From assembly GCA_900469965.1 (NCBI GenBank), contig UBZP01000005.1:1-64000 (forward strand): a stretch of 64,000 nt of DNA. The letters are read 5' to 3'. This DNA is from Hyphomicrobiales bacterium (GTDB lineage: Bacteria; Pseudomonadota; Alphaproteobacteria; Rhizobiales; Rhizobiaceae). Both the position numbers and the translations under genes were made by a program. A model generated the notes under the pieces. It was not told the DNA's origin and made no database searches. It saw nothing but the letters and a program-made list of their open reading frames with translations. Positions 63,022-64,000 of this stretch are shown in pieces (the first letter of the stretch is position 1; each line of letters opens with the position of its first letter).

Positions 63022-64000
63022 TCAGAACGCGATCTTCGCGTCGATGGCGCCGATCGGGCGCACGCCGGCGAGCAGGGCCCGCGCCTCCTCCTCGTCGCGC
63101 TTCATCTGCACGACCAGCGCTTCGAGGCCGTCGAACTTCAGCTCGTCGCGCAGGTGCTCGAAGAAGGACACGGTGCAGGTCTCGCCGTAGAGGTCGCCGG
63201 AGAAATCGAAGACGAAGGTCTCCAGCAGGGGCACGCCGTTGCTGTCCACCGTCGGGCGGCGGCCGAAGCTCGCCACGCCGTCGAACAGCGCGCCGTCGCC
63301 GCGGCGGAAGCGGACGGCATAGATGCCGTTGCGCAGCGGGACTTCCGGCGGCAGCTGCATGTTGGCCGTCGGGAAGCCGAGCGTGCGCCCCAGTTGCTTG
63401 CCGCCGATGACCTCGGCCTCGACGGTGTAGTGATAGCCGAGCAGGCCGGCGGCTTCCGTCACCGCGCCCTCGGCCAGCAGCGCGCGGATGCGGCTGGAGG
63501 AGATCACCTCGGCATTCTCGTCGCGATAGGCATCGACCAGGGTGACGCCGAAGCCGTTTTCATCGCCGGCGGCCATCAGGAAGGCCGGGCCGCCTTCCCT
63601 GCCCTTGCCGAAGTGGAAATCGAAGCCGGTGACGATGTGGCCGGCATGCAGCCATTCCATCAGCACCTGGCGGACGAAATCGCCGGCCGACATCTGCGAG
63701 AACTGCCGGTTGAAGGGGTATTCGATGACCGCGGCGAAGCCCATGCCCTCCAGGATGCGCGCCTTCAGCGGCGCCGGCGTCAGGCGGAAGACGGGATGAT
63801 CGGGCTGGAAGACGGTGCGGGGATGCGGCTCGAACGTCAGCACGAGCGCGGGAACGCCGCGCGCCGCCGCGATGTCCAGCGCCCGCTGCAGGACCGACTG
63901 ATGGCCGCGATGGACGCCGTCGAAATTGCCGATCGCGATGACGCCGCCGCGCAGGTGCTCGGGCAGCGGCTCCCTGGTCTCGTTGCGGTGAAATACGGCC
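63022..64000 (-). CDS. ribF: Riboflavin kinase/FAD synthetase, cut at the window edge
   Basis: A bifunctional flavin enzyme, reading in from the right edge; only a few N-terminal residues seem to be missing. The FAD synthetase (nucleotidyltransferase) part has IGNFDGVHRGHQ with the HxGH motif near the start and LTFEPHPRTVF. The riboflavin kinase domain follows with LGRTLGFPTANMQLP and a normal end. It makes FMN and FAD in the cytoplasm. ileS is next on the same strand, the usual order in alphaproteobacteria. Confidence 0.95.
   Translation of the reverse strand, partial: AVFHRNETREPLPEHLRGGVIAIGNFDGVHRGHQSVLQRALDIAAARGVPALVLTFEPHPRTVFQPDHPVFRLTPAPLKARILEGMGFAAVIEYPFNRQFSQMSAGDFVRQVLMEWLHAGHIVTGFDFHFGKGREGGPAFLMAAGDENGFGVTLVDAYRDENAEVISSSRIRALLAEGAVTEAAGLLGYHYTVEAEVIGGKQLGRTLGFPTANMQLPPEVPLRNGIYAVRFRRGDGALFDGVASFGRRPTVDSNGVPLLETFVFDFSGDLYGETCTVSFFEHLRDELKFDGLEALVVQMKRDEEEARALLAGVRPIGAIDAKIAF

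Noticed and set aside
1-64000. tRNA, rRNA, CRISPR or insertion sequences
   Set aside because: No cloverleaf-like or rRNA-like stretches, no regularly spaced repeats and no transposase-like protein were seen; a dedicated RNA search could still find a small RNA.

Overview
This window looks like ordinary chromosome of a high-GC alphaproteobacterium of the order Hyphomicrobiales (Rhizobiales), probably near the Rhizobiaceae; genus is not determined. Grounds are inference from gene content and local order: the F0 operon atpI-atpB-atpE-b'-b, cysQ-DUF4170-waaA-lpxK with DUF2093 and mutL alongside, mrp next to two LuxR-type regulators and a galactose operon, a GTTC-N7-GTTC SOS box, a GGAAC-N18-TT stress-sigma promoter, and a RIME-like palindromic element. 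I see no rRNA, tRNA, insertion sequence, prophage or CRISPR array.

Layout. 1-7.9 kb: lemA with a DUF2207 membrane protein, a small exported protein, glyQ without glyS beside it, an epimerase-like protein lacking the catalytic tyrosine, an S49 peptidase with a small membrane protein, a trmN6-like methyltransferase, the palindromic element and a DUF2007 protein. 8-16.2 kb: octaprenyl diphosphate synthase, an exported TPR protein, ispE, moaB, a GFA-family protein, a glycosyltransferase-like protein, an SOS-box radical SAM protein, and rnhB between two repeat-rich gaps. 16.6-19.6 kb: the F0 ATP synthase operon with its promoter, an internal hairpin after atpE and a terminator. 19.7-27.1 kb: SleB-type wall hydrolase, kup, a CorA-type channel, mrp/apbC and two LuxR solos.

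27.3-31.5 kb: an IclR-controlled operon (sugar dehydrogenase, KDGal kinase, KDPGal aldolase, lactonase) that together covers most of the De Ley-Doudoroff galactose route; only the galactonate dehydratase is missing. 31.6-41 kb: a PRC-barrel protein under a probable EcfG/RpoE2 promoter, an Old Yellow Enzyme with a divergent LysR regulator, an MttB-family/StcD-like demethylation operon with its own LysR regulator, and a c-di-GMP pair (PilZ, GGDEF-EAL). 41.1-51.5 kb: a kinase-less PAS-PAS-REC-REC protein, mutL, DUF2093, and the lipid A/Kdo block lpxK-HAD-waaA-DUF4170-cysQ, then pmbA/tldE. 51.6-64 kb: a Kef-type antiporter, a patatin lipase, rsmD and rluB (rRNA modification), tadA, a GGDEF protein, an SSAT-like acetyltransferase, a lipoprotein, ileS and the edge-truncated ribF.

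Most of the window is housekeeping. I found no clearly new multi-gene system. The best leads are the demethylation operon without a corrinoid partner and with a Cys-depleted Fe-S site, the kinase-less PAS/receiver protein, the cysteine-free Mrp with a His-rich linker, the tyrosine-less epimerase, the hairpin between atpE and the b' gene, and the SOS box before the radical SAM gene.
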